The notes: a model not told the origin generated them from the letters alone. A stretch of DNA of 64,000 bases from Oscillospiraceae bacterium (GCA_022800525.1 JAAWQM010000001.1:91743-155742); one strand, 5' to 3'; counted from the stretch's first letter, positions 9,698-19,496 are shown. Program-made: numbers and translations.

Positions 9698-11071
9698 TTA
9701 TAACAGTGCGACCTTTTTCCGGAAAATTTTAAACATAAGACCGATTGCGGCAGCGCTCGTGGCAATCTCCGCAATGGGGAAGGTGAGCCATACGACCCAC
9801 GCGTTCTCCAGACCGGGCGAAATCAGGGAGGTGAAGAGCCACGCGAAAGGCAGGACAAACAGGAGCTGCCGGCAAAGGGAAATGACCAGCGACGAATCGC
9901 CACCCTCCAGCGCCTGGAACACGCCCTGGAGGGCGATGCTGACGCCCGCGAACGCGAAGCTGACCGATATGATGCGGATTGCGCTGACGCAGAGGTCTTC
10001 GGTTGTGCCGGAGAGCCTGAATACGGAGCAGAGCGGTACGGCGAACAGTTCCAGGGCGGCAGTGCCGGCCAGCATGATCGCCAGCGTATACAGGACGCCG
10101 TACTTGACGCCGTCCGTGATGCGCTTTTTGTTCCTGGTTCCGTTGTTGAAGGAGACAATGGGGGTGATGGTGTCGCGAAGTCCAAAGGCGGCGAAGAGAA
10201 TGAACTGCTGAATCTTATAGTACAATCCATATGCCGTGACCAGAGCCGCGCTGGCGCGGACCAGAATTATATTGATTCCGTAGGTCATAAAGGACATCAG
10301 CGCCTGGGCGATGATCGCGGGTATTCCGACTGCGTAAATCCCTTTCACCAGATCCGCCTGGGGCCTGATATATTTCAGCCCCTTGTCCACGCTTCTGTTC
10401 AGCTTGAAGTGGAAGAACAGCGCAATCAGGAACGAGGCGAGCTGTCCGGTTACCGTCGCATAGGCCGCTCCGGCGACACCCAGCGCAGGACATCCCAGCA
10501 GGCCGTAGATCATGACGGGGTCCAGAACGATGTTGACCAGTGCGCCGGAGATCTGCGCGGTTGTGGAGTGTATGGTGAGCCCTGTGGCCTGAAGCAGCTT
10601 CTCCAGGATGCCGAAGAATACGATGCCCACCGGGCAGATACAGCAGATTCTCAGATATTTTACCGCCATTCCGGATACGACGGGATCGGGGGTTTGCGAC
10701 GCGACGTAGGGGCTTACGCCAAATAGCCCGAACAGGACGAAGGCCAGCGTAATGGCGATACCCAGGAAAAAGGCGTTTCCCGCGACCATGGACGCCTTTT
10801 CCCGGTCCTGTTGTCCCAGGCTTTTTGCCAGCAGGACATTGACGCCCACACCCGTGCCGACGCTGGCCGCGACCATCAGCATCTGTACGGGGAACGCCAG
10901 CGTCAGGGCGTTCAGCGCGTTCTCCCCATCCGCCATGTTTGACACAAAGCCGCTGTCTACGATGTTGTAAAGCGCCTGGAGCATCATGGACAGGATGACG
11001 GGAAGGCCCATTGACAGCATCAACTTCCCAATAGGCGCCGTACCCATCTTTTCAACAGATTTTTGTTCCAC
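9698..11071 (-). CDS. MATE family efflux transporter (GTG start)
   Basis: GKLMLSMGLPVILSMMLQALYNIVDSGFVSN..; caggagg RBS 7 nt before GTG. Confidence 0.9.
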   Translation of the reverse strand: MEQKSVEKMGTAPIGKLMLSMGLPVILSMMLQALYNIVDSGFVSNMADGENALNALTLAFPVQMLMVAASVGTGVGVNVLLAKSLGQQDREKASMVAGNAFFLGIAITLAFVLFGLFGVSPYVASQTPDPVVSGMAVKYLRICCICPVGIVFFGILEKLLQATGLTIHSTTAQISGALVNIVLDPVMIYGLLGCPALGVAGAAYATVTGQLASFLIALFFHFKLNRSVDKGLKYIRPQADLVKGIYAVGIPAIIAQALMSFMTYGINIILVRASAALVTAYGLYYKIQQFILFAAFGLRDTITPIVSFNNGTRNKKRITDGVKYGVLYTLAIMLAGTAALELFAVPLCSVFRLSGTTEDLCVSAIRIISVSFAFAGVSIALQGVFQALEGGDSSLVISLCRQLLFVLPFAWLFTSLISPGLENAWVVWLTFPIAEIATSAAAIGLMFKIFRKKVALL

Positions 11072-11112
11072 TAAAATACCTCCTGCTGTCAAAGAAATGC
11101 AAAAGGCGCAGC

Positions 11113-11149
11113 AAAAAAGGCGTAAGTCCAGCAATTGGACTTACGCCTT
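11113..11149 (-). terminator. leader intrinsic terminator / attenuator upstream of second MATE gene
   Basis: Minus-strand AAGGCGTAAGTCC-AATTGCT-GGACTTACGCCTTTTTT, perfect 13-bp stem plus T tract, between promoter and RBS. Confidence 0.75.
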
Positions 11150-11172
11150 CTCCGGCTACATATTTCATTTTT

Positions 11173-11202
11173 ACTATAGCAGACGGGCCGCCGGGAAGTC
11201 AA
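11173..11202 (-). promoter_or_regulatory. putative sigmaA promoter for second MATE gene
   Basis: Minus-strand TTGACT-N18-TATAGT. Confidence 0.65.
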
Positions 11203-11313
11203 GGGGCAAATTTGAAAAATTTGTGGGAGGTGGGGGGAAATCTTTGGACGTTTTTTGAAAAACCACTCGAAATTTGCCGGAGTCTATGGTAAGATACCCG
11301 TGAGGTGATCGAC

Positions 11314-11961
11314 ATGAAAGACCAACAGGCTGTTCTGGCAATCATTGAGGAATTGAAGACTCTCTACCCCGCCGCGGAGTGCTCCCTGCCCTTTGACCCG
11401 GAAAAGGCGTATGAGCTGCTGTTCTCCGTGCGGCTGGCGGCGCAGTGTACCGACGCGAGGGTGAATATGGTGACTCCCATCCTGTACGAGAAGTTCCCCA
11501 CCCTGGAGGCCCTGGCCGCAGCGTCGGAAGAGGAGGTGGGGGAGATCATCCACTCCACAGGCTTCTGGCGGGCCAAGGCCCGGGATATCGTGGCCGCCAG
11601 CAGGATGCTGGTGGAGGAGTACGGCGGACGGGTGCCGGACAATATGGAGGACCTGCTGCGGCTGCCCGGCGTAGGGCGGAAGACCGCAAACCTGATTCTG
11701 GGCGATGTGTACGGCAGGGAGGGGTACGTCTGCGATACCCACTGTATCCGCATCACCGGACTGCTGGGCATCACCGACGGCAGCAAAGACCCGCTGAAGG
11801 TGGAGATGCAGCTGCGCAGGTGCATCCCGCCGGAGGAGAGCAACGATTTCTGCCACCGGATGGTGCTCCATGGCCGGGCGGTGTGCGTGGCCCGGAGGCC
11901 GGACTGTGAGAGCTGCGCTCTGCGGCCCTGGTGCGACTATTGGAACGGACAGGAAAAATAG
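11314..11961 (+). CDS. nth: endonuclease III
   Basis: LLRLPGVGRKTANLILGDV HhH motif; CX6CX2CX5C Fe-S ligands CVARRPDCESCALRPWC. Confidence 0.95.
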   Translation: MKDQQAVLAIIEELKTLYPAAECSLPFDPEKAYELLFSVRLAAQCTDARVNMVTPILYEKFPTLEALAAASEEEVGEIIHSTGFWRAKARDIVAASRMLVEEYGGRVPDNMEDLLRLPGVGRKTANLILGDVYGREGYVCDTHCIRITGLLGITDGSKDPLKVEMQLRRCIPPEESNDFCHRMVLHGRAVCVARRPDCESCALRPWCDYWNGQEK

Positions 11962-11966
11962 GACAG

Positions 11967-12012
11967 GTTCCCCCTTTCCCATCTATCGGGAGAGGGGGAA
12001 CATTTTTTATTT
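11967..12012 (+). terminator. intrinsic terminator after nth
   Basis: GTTCCCCCT..AGGGGGAAC then ATTTTTTATTTT. Confidence 0.7.
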
Positions 12013-12048
12013 TCGCACATATACTGGAGGGAGAAGGGAGGGTAACGC

Positions 12049-12309
12049 ATGAAACAAAGTAACCGATCCGATGTCCAGCAGATGCTGGGCGACAAGAAGA
12101 TGCTGGAGCAGGTGGCGAAGTCTCCGGACGCGCAGGCGCTGGCGGGGCTGCTGACGCAGGGGCGGGATCAGGCGGCCTTGAAAAAGATTGCGGCGGACGC
12201 GGCGCATGGGGACACGGCCCAGCTGAAGGAGCTGATTGGGTCCATCGCCTCCAGCCCTGACGGGGCGGAGCTGCTGCGGCGGCTGGGGAACAGCTTCGGA
12301 AAGAAGTAA
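12049..12309 (+). CDS. small hypothetical protein (86 aa)
   Basis: ORF with RBS gggagg; no family recognised. Confidence 0.6.
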   Translation: MKQSNRSDVQQMLGDKKMLEQVAKSPDAQALAGLLTQGRDQAALKKIAADAAHGDTAQLKELIGSIASSPDGAELLRRLGNSFGKK

Positions 12310-12342
12310 CTCTCATTTTGTCCGGGAAGGAGGGCGTGAGCC

Positions 12343-12768
12343 GTGAGTGATTTTGAGGAAAAACTGAATGCCATTCTCTCCAACCCGGACGCCATGAGCC
12401 AAGTGATGAATCTGGCCCAGTCACTGAACCTTGGGGGCGGCGGGGAGAGTTCTTCTGCGCAGCAGGAGGACAGCCCCGGTCCGCAGTCCGGGGGGGAGGC
12501 GCAGTCCGGCGGCGGGTCTGGGCTGGGGGATCTGACCGGGCTGGGGAGCCTGCTGGGGCAGATCGACCCGGCGATGATCCAGCGGATGCTGCCGCTGGTA
12601 GGGGAGCTGACGGGCGGCGGAAATGATGAGCGGATGCAGTTATTATATGCTCTGCGGCCTTTTCTGAAACCGGAGCGGCGGGACAAGGTGGAGCGGGCGG
12701 CGAAGACGGCGAAGCTGATCCATATTGGGAAGAAGCTGCTGTCCACAATGGGGGAGAGCAATGTATAA
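12343..12768 (+). CDS. hypothetical protein (141 aa), Gly/Ser-rich middle
   Basis: RBS-preceded ORF; overlaps next gene. Confidence 0.6.
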   Translation: MSDFEEKLNAILSNPDAMSQVMNLAQSLNLGGGGESSSAQQEDSPGPQSGGEAQSGGGSGLGDLTGLGSLLGQIDPAMIQRMLPLVGELTGGGNDERMQLLYALRPFLKPERRDKVERAAKTAKLIHIGKKLLSTMGESNV

Positions 12769-13087
12769 CCGGTATATCCGCAATGACGGAGGCCGGTACG
12801 AACGGGTGACGGTTCCGGATGAGCCGCCATTCAGCGGTCCCCCGCCGGGAGATACATATGATATGCCGCCGCAGGGCGGGGAGCCCTTCGGTCCTCCTCC
12901 GCCGCCACCCCAGCCTCCGCCGCCAGGCGGGGGGCGGCAGGGGTTTTTGTCCGGGATTCTGGAGCGGCTGAATCTGAAGAATCTGGACACCGGGGATTTG
13001 CTGCTGCTGCTGATTATCTTCCTGCTGTACAAAGAGGGGGGAGATGAGGAACTGCTGATTGCGCTGGGGCTGCTGTTGATCTTGTAG
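12761..13087 (+). CDS. small Pro-rich protein with C-terminal hydrophobic segment
   Basis: PPPPPPQPPPPGGG then LLLLLIIFLLYKEGGDEELLIALGLLLIL; overlaps preceding stop. Confidence 0.6.
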   Translation: MYNRYIRNDGGRYERVTVPDEPPFSGPPPGDTYDMPPQGGEPFGPPPPPPQPPPPGGGRQGFLSGILERLNLKNLDTGDLLLLLIIFLLYKEGGDEELLIALGLLLIL

Positions 13088-13197
13088 AGGGGGATGATAT
13101 CCGCCCCTACAGGGATGTATCAAAACGAAATATTCTGCGAATTGGACGTTGACCAGCCGCATGAGTGGCGGTGGTAACAGACGGGGGCCGTCATTGT

Positions 13198-13450
13198 CCT
13201 GCGGCCAACGGCCGGCCCGGCAGTGGTGCTGGCGCACCACTGCCCAGCAGCGGCGCCGCAGCGTCCCGCCTCCGATAGAACAAGTGGGCAGACGCAGAAG
13301 ACCGGCGCACCAACGAAGGAATTAAGCTAGAACAAACCAGGGGATCATCGGAGAGGAAATAACCCCCACCATTCAGGGGATTCTCAAGGGGGGGTTGCCC
13401 CTTGAGAGCGCTTTTGGTTCTTTTCCTGCGAGGGAAAAGAACGTCCCGCC
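13198..13450 (+). repeat. dispersed intergenic repeat, copy 1
   Basis: Similar, in inverted orientation, to 30000-30235; shared blocks ctggcgcaccactgcccagcagcg, agacgcagaag, ccggcgcaccaacgaagg, agaacaaaccagg, attctcaagggggg. Confidence 0.8.
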
Positions 13451-13505
13451 GTCGAGGCGGCAAAAAGAGTAGTCATATCCATGGACAACCCCTCATAGAG
13501 TATGT

Positions 13506-14444
13506 GTGAAAAGAAACGGAGGGATGACCATGACAGAAGAGTACGCCGCGTCGCGGTACGAGGAGGCCTGCGCCCTGCTGCCTGGGCGGCTGAGGGCGTT
13601 GGCGATGACGCTGCCGCTGGAGCGGAAGGCGGCGGCGGAGGAGCTCCGCCTGCGTGTAGGCCGCGCGATGTACCTGACCTTTCCGGAGGGGGAGGAGCCA
13701 CTCCCGCAGACCCGGGTGACCCGCAGTGACCTGGAGCAGGTCCTGGACCGGGCCACGGAATATTCCCGCTATGCCGCCGCTGAGACCATCCGCCACGGCT
13801 ATGTCACCGCCGCCGGAGGCTTCCGCATCGGACTGTGCGGCACGGCGCTGCCCGCCGGGGAGCGGAACGAGGGCGTACGGGACGTGTCGTCCCTCTCCAT
13901 CCGCATTCCCAGGGTCTGCACAGGCGCAGCCCGTCCCATCCTGGGAGAGCTGCTGGAGGACGGGAGGCCGCTCAGTACGCTGATCCTCTCGCCGCCCGGC
14001 GGTGGGAAAACCACCCTGCTGCGGGATCTGGTACATAACCTCAGCCAGGGCACCGAGCTGGTTCCGGCGGTCCGGGTGGCGCTGGTGGACGAGCGGGGGG
14101 AGCTGGCCGCCGTCCATCGGGGGCGGCCCCAGCTGGAGGTGGGGCCCCATACCGACGTTATGGACGGGTGTCCCAAGGCGCTGGCGGTCCCCATGCTCCT
14201 GCGGGCCATGACGCCCCAGGTCATCGCGCTGGACGAGGTGGCTCTGCCGGAGGACGTGGCGGCCGTCCGCGCTGCGGCCAACTGCGGCGTGACCCTGCTG
14301 GCTACCGTCCATGCCGCCTCGCTGGAAGATCTGAAGGCCAGGGAGACGGGCCAGGCCCTGCTGGACACCGGCGTGTTCCGGCGGGTGGTCCTCATCGAAG
14401 GCAGGGGGGCCGCCCGGCGGCGCCGGGTGGAGCGTCTGCTGTGA
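13506..14444 (+). CDS. spoIIIAA: stage III sporulation protein AA
   Basis: LILSPPGGGKTTLLRDLVHNLS, position first of spoIIIA operon. Confidence 0.93.
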   Translation: MKRNGGMTMTEEYAASRYEEACALLPGRLRALAMTLPLERKAAAEELRLRVGRAMYLTFPEGEEPLPQTRVTRSDLEQVLDRATEYSRYAAAETIRHGYVTAAGGFRIGLCGTALPAGERNEGVRDVSSLSIRIPRVCTGAARPILGELLEDGRPLSTLILSPPGGGKTTLLRDLVHNLSQGTELVPAVRVALVDERGELAAVHRGRPQLEVGPHTDVMDGCPKALAVPMLLRAMTPQVIALDEVALPEDVAAVRAAANCGVTLLATVHAASLEDLKARETGQALLDTGVFRRVVLIEGRGAARRRRVERLL

Positions 14445-14926
14445 AGGCGGCGGGGGCGCTGCTGCTCTTTCTTGGCGCCGGGGGCTGGTGCCTCCTGCGC
14501 CGGAGAGAGGGACAAGAGGTCCTGGCGCTGGCCCGGGCCTTGCTGGAGGATCTGGCGGTGCTGGGCTATCGGGTCCGGGTCTGCCGCACGCCCCTGCCAC
14601 AGCTGCTGGAGGAGATGGAGGGCCTGGGGGCGGATAGGCTCTGGAGGCCCTTGCTGGAGCGGTTGCGGCGGGCGGAGGGGGACACCCTGTCCAGGTGCTG
14701 GGCCGGGGCGGCGGCGGAGCTGCCAGAGCCCCTGGGGCGGATTCTGACCCCCCTGGGCGAACTCCTGAGCGTGGGCGGAGCGCGGCTGGACAAGGCCGTG
14801 GAGGAAACAAGAGAGGAGCTGGCCGGATTTCTGCGGGAGGAGACGGCCCGTCAGGCCGAACAGGGGCGCGTCCACGCCGCCCTGTGCCTGTCGGGGACAT
14901 GCCTCGCCGTGCTGGTCTTACTGTAA
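14441..14926 (+). CDS. spoIIIAB: stage III sporulation protein AB (GTG start, overlaps AA stop)
   Basis: VKAAGALLLFLGAGGWCLLRRREG..; operon position. Confidence 0.85.
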   Translation: MKAAGALLLFLGAGGWCLLRRREGQEVLALARALLEDLAVLGYRVRVCRTPLPQLLEEMEGLGADRLWRPLLERLRRAEGDTLSRCWAGAAAELPEPLGRILTPLGELLSVGGARLDKAVEETREELAGFLREETARQAEQGRVHAALCLSGTCLAVLVLL

Positions 14927-14929
14927 ACG

Positions 14930-15124
14930 ATGGATATTGATTTGATTTTCAGAATAGCGGCCATCGGCATCGTGGTGGCGGTGCTCAACCAGCTTCTGGT
15001 CCGCTCGGGCCGGGAGGAGCAGGCGCTCATGACCACTCTGGCCGGACTGGTGGTGGTGATGGTGATGCTGGTGCAGGAGATCAGCGACCTGTTCCAGCTC
15101 ATCAAGACCCTCTTCGGGTTTTAG
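14930..15124 (+). CDS. spoIIIAC: stage III sporulation protein AC
   Basis: MDIDLIFRIAAIGIVVAVLNQLLVRSGREEQA. Confidence 0.93.
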   Translation: MDIDLIFRIAAIGIVVAVLNQLLVRSGREEQALMTTLAGLVVVMVMLVQEISDLFQLIKTLFGF

Positions 15125-15127
15125 GCC

Positions 15128-15511
15128 ATGGAGCTGCTGAAGCTGGCGGCGCTGTGCGCGGCGTGCCTGCTGCCCGTGACGCTGCTGCGGAGGAAAACGC
15201 CTGAGCAGGCCCTGCTGCTGACCACGGCGATTCTGTCGGTGGTGCTGGCGCGGTGTCTGCGGGAGGGCGCGCCGCTGCTGGCGGAGATCCGGACGCTGTT
15301 TGACCAGGCGGGAATCGAGACGGTCTATGTCTCTATCCTGCTGCGGACTCTGGCGGCGGCGCTGGTGACCCGCTCCTGCGCCGACCTGTGCCGGGATGGA
15401 GGGTCCCAGACGCTGGCCTCGGCGGTGGAGACGGCGGGAGCCGTGGCCGCGCTGGCCATTGCCCTGCCGCTGCTGAGGGCCGTGGTGGAGCTGCTGACGG
15501 GGTATTTCTGA
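15128..15511 (+). CDS. spoIIIAD: stage III sporulation protein AD
   Basis: Operon position, two-TM architecture. Confidence 0.88.
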   Translation: MELLKLAALCAACLLPVTLLRRKTPEQALLLTTAILSVVLARCLREGAPLLAEIRTLFDQAGIETVYVSILLRTLAAALVTRSCADLCRDGGSQTLASAVETAGAVAALAIALPLLRAVVELLTGYF

Positions 15512-15589
15512 CGTCCCTCGCCCCCGCGATGAACACCGGCATTTCGTTAGAACGGGCGGATCGCATCCGCCCCTACAGAGGAGAACACA

Positions 15590-16663
15590 ATGAAGCGAGC
15601 ATTGATACTGATTGCGCTGGCGGTCTGCCTCCTGAGCGGACAGGCCCGGGCGGAGGAGCTGCCCCGGGAGCTGGCGGAGGCCGCGCCGGAGGCGGCGGCT
15701 CTGGTGGGGAGCGACCCGGGGGACGCCTTCGGCCTCACCAGCGGCGTCCGCATCCTGCTGGACGGGGCGCTGAAGGACCTGAAGAGCTATCTGTTTTCCG
15801 GCGCCCAGGCGGTGGGGGCCATTATGGCGGGCGTGGTGCTGCTGGGCGCGGCGGAGAGCGCGGCCCCGGCGGGGAAGGAGCTGCTGGGCCGGTACGGCAC
15901 GACCATCGGCGCGCTGTGGGTCACGGCCATGGCCGCCGGGGACCTGGACAGCCTCATGGGTCTGGGCCGGGAGACCATCCTGCGCGTCTCCCAGCTGAGC
16001 AAGGCCCTGCTGCCCACCCTGGCGGCGGCGGAGGCGGCCTCCGGAGGCATCACCGCCGCATCCGTGCGGCAGGTGGCGGCGGTGTTCTTCTCCGACATCC
16101 TTCTGACGATCATCGACCGGGCGCTGCTCCCGGCGGTGTACCTGTATATCGGCACAGCCGCCGCCGGGGCGGTGCTGGAGGGGGACGCCATGGCGCGAAT
16201 CGGCGAGCTGCTGAAAAAAGGGGTGACTTGGGCGCTGGGCGGGCTGCTGGCGCTGTTCACCACCTATCTGACCGTCAGCGGGGCCATCGCCGGAGCTGCC
16301 GACGCCCAGGCGGTCAAGGCCGCCCAGTCGGCGGTGTCCGCGGCGGTTCCGGTGGTGGGGGGCATCCTGGCGGAGGCGGCGGAGACCGTCCTGGCCGGGG
16401 CCGGGCTTCTCAGGGGCATGATCGGTACGGCTGGGACTCTGGCGCTGCTGGGCGCCTGCCTGCTGCCCTTCCTGCGGCTGGGGTGCCAGTATCTGCTGTA
16501 CCAGGGCGCGTCCCTGGTGGCGGCGGCGGCGGGACCGCCGAAGCTGACCAAGCTGATCTCCATGCTGGGGGACGCCTTCGCGCTGGTTCTGGCGATGACG
16601 GGGGCGTCGGCGGTGCTGCTGCTGATCGCGCTGCTGTCCTCGGTAAAGGCGGTGACGCCATGA
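15590..16663 (+). CDS. spoIIIAE: stage III sporulation protein AE
   Basis: Signal peptide, multi-TM, operon position. Confidence 0.9.
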   Translation: MKRALILIALAVCLLSGQARAEELPRELAEAAPEAAALVGSDPGDAFGLTSGVRILLDGALKDLKSYLFSGAQAVGAIMAGVVLLGAAESAAPAGKELLGRYGTTIGALWVTAMAAGDLDSLMGLGRETILRVSQLSKALLPTLAAAEAASGGITAASVRQVAAVFFSDILLTIIDRALLPAVYLYIGTAAAGAVLEGDAMARIGELLKKGVTWALGGLLALFTTYLTVSGAIAGAADAQAVKAAQSAVSAAVPVVGGILAEAAETVLAGAGLLRGMIGTAGTLALLGACLLPFLRLGCQYLLYQGASLVAAAAGPPKLTKLISMLGDAFALVLAMTGASAVLLLIALLSSVKAVTP

Positions 16664-17166
16664 TGGACGGCGTGCGGCAATGGCTGCTGGGTATTGTGCT
16701 CACCTCCCTGGCGGGAGGGCTGGCGCGGCAGCTGGCCCCCCAGGGGCGGGAGCAGGCGATGGTGCGGCTGGCCGGCGGGCTGCTGCTGGCGCTGGCGATC
16801 CTGCGGCCACTGGCGGGGGGAGACTGGGAGGGGCTGGAGGTCCCGGCGGGCGGATTCAGCCTCCAGACGGAGGAGCAGGCGGAGGTCTACCGAAAAAATC
16901 AGCAGGAGGCGCTTTCCGCTATCATAGCGGAGAAGACGGAGGCATATATATTGGACAAAGCAAACCAGCTGGGGCTTGCGTGTACGGTACGGGTGACGGT
17001 GGCGGCAGGGGAGAGCGGGATACCCCTGCCGGTATCGGCGGCGGTCCGGGGCGCGTACAGTCCGGCGCTGGCGGAGTGCATGGAAGAGGAGGTGGGCATC
17101 CCCGCCCAAAAACAAATCTGGCTGGAGGAAGAGATATGGCAAACGACGAAGGAAAGCGAAAGCTGA
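16660..17166 (+). CDS. spoIIIAF: stage III sporulation protein AF
   Basis: MMDGVRQWLLGIVLTSLAGGLARQLAPQG..; overlaps AE stop. Confidence 0.85.
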   Translation: MMDGVRQWLLGIVLTSLAGGLARQLAPQGREQAMVRLAGGLLLALAILRPLAGGDWEGLEVPAGGFSLQTEEQAEVYRKNQQEALSAIIAEKTEAYILDKANQLGLACTVRVTVAAGESGIPLPVSAAVRGAYSPALAECMEEEVGIPAQKQIWLEEEIWQTTKESES

Positions 17167-17720
17167 CCGCCCCTCTGGCGGTGCTGAACAAGTACAAATA
17201 TGTGCTGCTGGTGGCGGCGATCGGTGCGGCGCTGCTGCTGTGGCCGGGGACAAAGACGGAGAGTTCCCCGGCGGAGAGCGGCCCCTCCGGCGGAGGGGAG
17301 GAGCTGTCCAGGACCGAGGAGGCCATGGAGGAGATCCTGGGGAAGATCAGCGGCGTGGGCCGCGTGGACGTGATGCTGACGCTCCACAGCGGCAGCGAGC
17401 TGGTACTGGCGGAGGAGGGGACCCTGCGCTACAGCGGGGACTCCAAAACGCCGGACAGCTACGAGCGGTCCAACCAGCCCGTCACGGACTCCGGCGGCGT
17501 GGTGGTGACCCAGGAGAAGTATCCCCAGTACCGCGGCGCGCTGGTAGTCTGCGACGGCGGCGGGAACGACAGCGTACGGCTGCAGATCATCCATGCCGTG
17601 TCGGCGCTGACAGGGCTGGGGTCGGACCGGATCGCGGTGGTCAAGTGGGGCGCGGCGGAGTCGTCCGCAGGAAGCTTATCAAACAGTAATCAGATGATCA
17701 GGGAGGAAAATCAATCATGA
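17136..17720 (+). CDS. spoIIIAG: stage III sporulation protein AG
   Basis: KYKYVLLVAAIGAALLLWPG.. MEEILGKISGVGRVDVMLTL. Confidence 0.9.
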   Translation: MANDEGKRKLTAPLAVLNKYKYVLLVAAIGAALLLWPGTKTESSPAESGPSGGGEELSRTEEAMEEILGKISGVGRVDVMLTLHSGSELVLAEEGTLRYSGDSKTPDSYERSNQPVTDSGGVVVTQEKYPQYRGALVVCDGGGNDSVRLQIIHAVSALTGLGSDRIAVVKWGAAESSAGSLSNSNQMIREENQS

Positions 17721-18334
17721 GGGATCAATGGAAACGAAACGCCGTAGTGGCGACTGTGCTGCTGTTCGTATGCGCGGCGGTGTATCTCAACTGGCGGTAC
17801 GCGGGAAACGTGGCGAATGACGCCGCTCCAGCCAGCCAGAACCAGCAGGATCAGCAGAGCGGCGAAACGGACGGTCAGAAGGGCAACACCACAAAGGTAC
17901 TGGGGGACGCGGCCCTGGTGGGCGGCGTGCCCACGCTGGTGGACGACGCCATGACGGCAGCGGAGGGCTCCGCCTCCGCCAACAGCTATTTTGACACTGC
18001 GCGGCTGAGCCGCCAGCAGTCCAGGGACAACGCCTTGAGCCTTTTAAGGGAGGCGTCGGCCCAGGAAAACGCGGACCAGGGCGTCCTGGACGACGCCAAC
18101 CGGGCCATCCAGACGCTGGCGGGGTACGCCATGCTGGAGGGCCAGGTGGAGAATCTGGTGATCGCGAAGGGATACGCGGACTGTGTGGCGTTCATGGGTG
18201 AGAACAGCATGAGCATTGTGGTATCCGCCGCGGAGGATGGGCTCCAGACGGAGGACGTGGCGAAGATCATGGATATCGTTCTCAGCGAGACGGAGTACTC
18301 GGCGGATCAGATCAAGATTATGGAGGCTGAATAG
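17717..18334 (+). CDS. spoIIIAH: stage III sporulation protein AH
   Basis: TM plus ALSLLREASAQENADQGVLDDANRAIQTL; operon end. Confidence 0.9.
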   Translation: MRDQWKRNAVVATVLLFVCAAVYLNWRYAGNVANDAAPASQNQQDQQSGETDGQKGNTTKVLGDAALVGGVPTLVDDAMTAAEGSASANSYFDTARLSRQQSRDNALSLLREASAQENADQGVLDDANRAIQTLAGYAMLEGQVENLVIAKGYADCVAFMGENSMSIVVSAAEDGLQTEDVAKIMDIVLSETEYSADQIKIMEAE

Positions 18335-18491
18335 CGGCGGCGGGGGCCGGAGATACCGTGTGGTCGTGGGATACGGCGGCATGGGATCTCCGCCCCCATA
18401 ATTTTTCCAAATTTATCGTGCATTTTTCTCCGTTATGGTGTATCATATAGCCGTTGAGTAAAAATCCCACCATCAGGAGGAAAAAAGAAGT

Positions 18492-19496
18492 ATGACTACG
18501 ATCCCCCAGGGTTACCGTACCCCGCTGTACGGCTACGATATGCAGCGCGCGATTGAGTTCGTCAAGAGCAGCTTTCAGGAGAATCTCAAGTTCGCCCTGA
18601 ACCTGCGGCGCGTCTCCGCCCCGCTGTTCGTGGACAGGAACTCCGGCCTCAATGACAACCTCAACGGCGTGGAGCGTCCCGTCAGCTTTGACATCCCCGC
18701 CGTGGCGGGGGCCGTCGGCGAGGTGGTCCACTCCCTGGCGAAATGGAAGCGCCTGGCCCTCAAGCGGTACGGCTTCTACCCCGGGAACGGGCTCTACACC
18801 GATATGAACGCTATCCGCCGGGACGAGAATCTGGACAACCTCCACTCCGTCTACGTGGACCAGTGGGACTGGGAGAAGGTTATCACCAGAGTTGACCGGA
18901 ACGAGGACTATCTCAAGTACACCGTCCGCTCCATCGTCGGCGCGGTGTGCGACACCAGCGACGCCCTGCGCCGGGCGTTCCCGCAGCTGAAGGTCCGGCT
19001 GGAGCGGGAGGTTACCTTCATCACCACCCAGGAGCTGGAGGACCTGTATCCCCAGCTGACGCCTCCGGAGCGGGAGACGGAATTTCTGAAGGAGCATAAG
19101 ACGGTGTTTCTCATGCAGATCGGCAAGGAGCTGAAAAGCGGCCGGAAGCATGACGGGCGCGCCCCCGACTATGACGATTGGGAGCTGAACGGCGACATCC
19201 TTATGTGGAATGACGTGCTGGGCCGGGCCTTTGAAATCAGCTCCATGGGCATCCGTGTGGACCCGGAGAGCCTGGCGCGGCAGCTGGAGCTGGCGGGCTG
19301 CGAGGACCGGCGGGAGCTGCCCTTCCACAAAATGCTGCTGAACAATGAGCTGCCCTTGACCATGGGCGGCGGCATCGGACAGAGCAGGCTGTGCATGTTG
19401 ATGATCGGCTGCTGCCATATTGGCGAGGTGCAGGTGAGCCTGTGGGATCAGGAGACGCTGGATACCTGCGCCGCGGCGGGTGTGCAGCTGCTGTAA
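18492..19496 (+). CDS. asnA: aspartate--ammonia ligase
   Basis: VSAPLFVDRNSGLNDNLNGVERPVSFDI; MGGGIGQSRLCMLM. Confidence 0.96.
   Translation: MTTIPQGYRTPLYGYDMQRAIEFVKSSFQENLKFALNLRRVSAPLFVDRNSGLNDNLNGVERPVSFDIPAVAGAVGEVVHSLAKWKRLALKRYGFYPGNGLYTDMNAIRRDENLDNLHSVYVDQWDWEKVITRVDRNEDYLKYTVRSIVGAVCDTSDALRRAFPQLKVRLEREVTFITTQELEDLYPQLTPPERETEFLKEHKTVFLMQIGKELKSGRKHDGRAPDYDDWELNGDILMWNDVLGRAFEISSMGIRVDPESLARQLELAGCEDRRELPFHKMLLNNELPLTMGGGIGQSRLCMLMIGCCHIGEVQVSLWDQETLDTCAAAGVQLL

Noticed and set aside
7384-9732. 782-aa plus-strand ORF
   Set aside because: Antisense to the clear MATE-kinase gene; low-complexity Gly/His/Asp-rich translation typical of GC-rich shadow ORFs.
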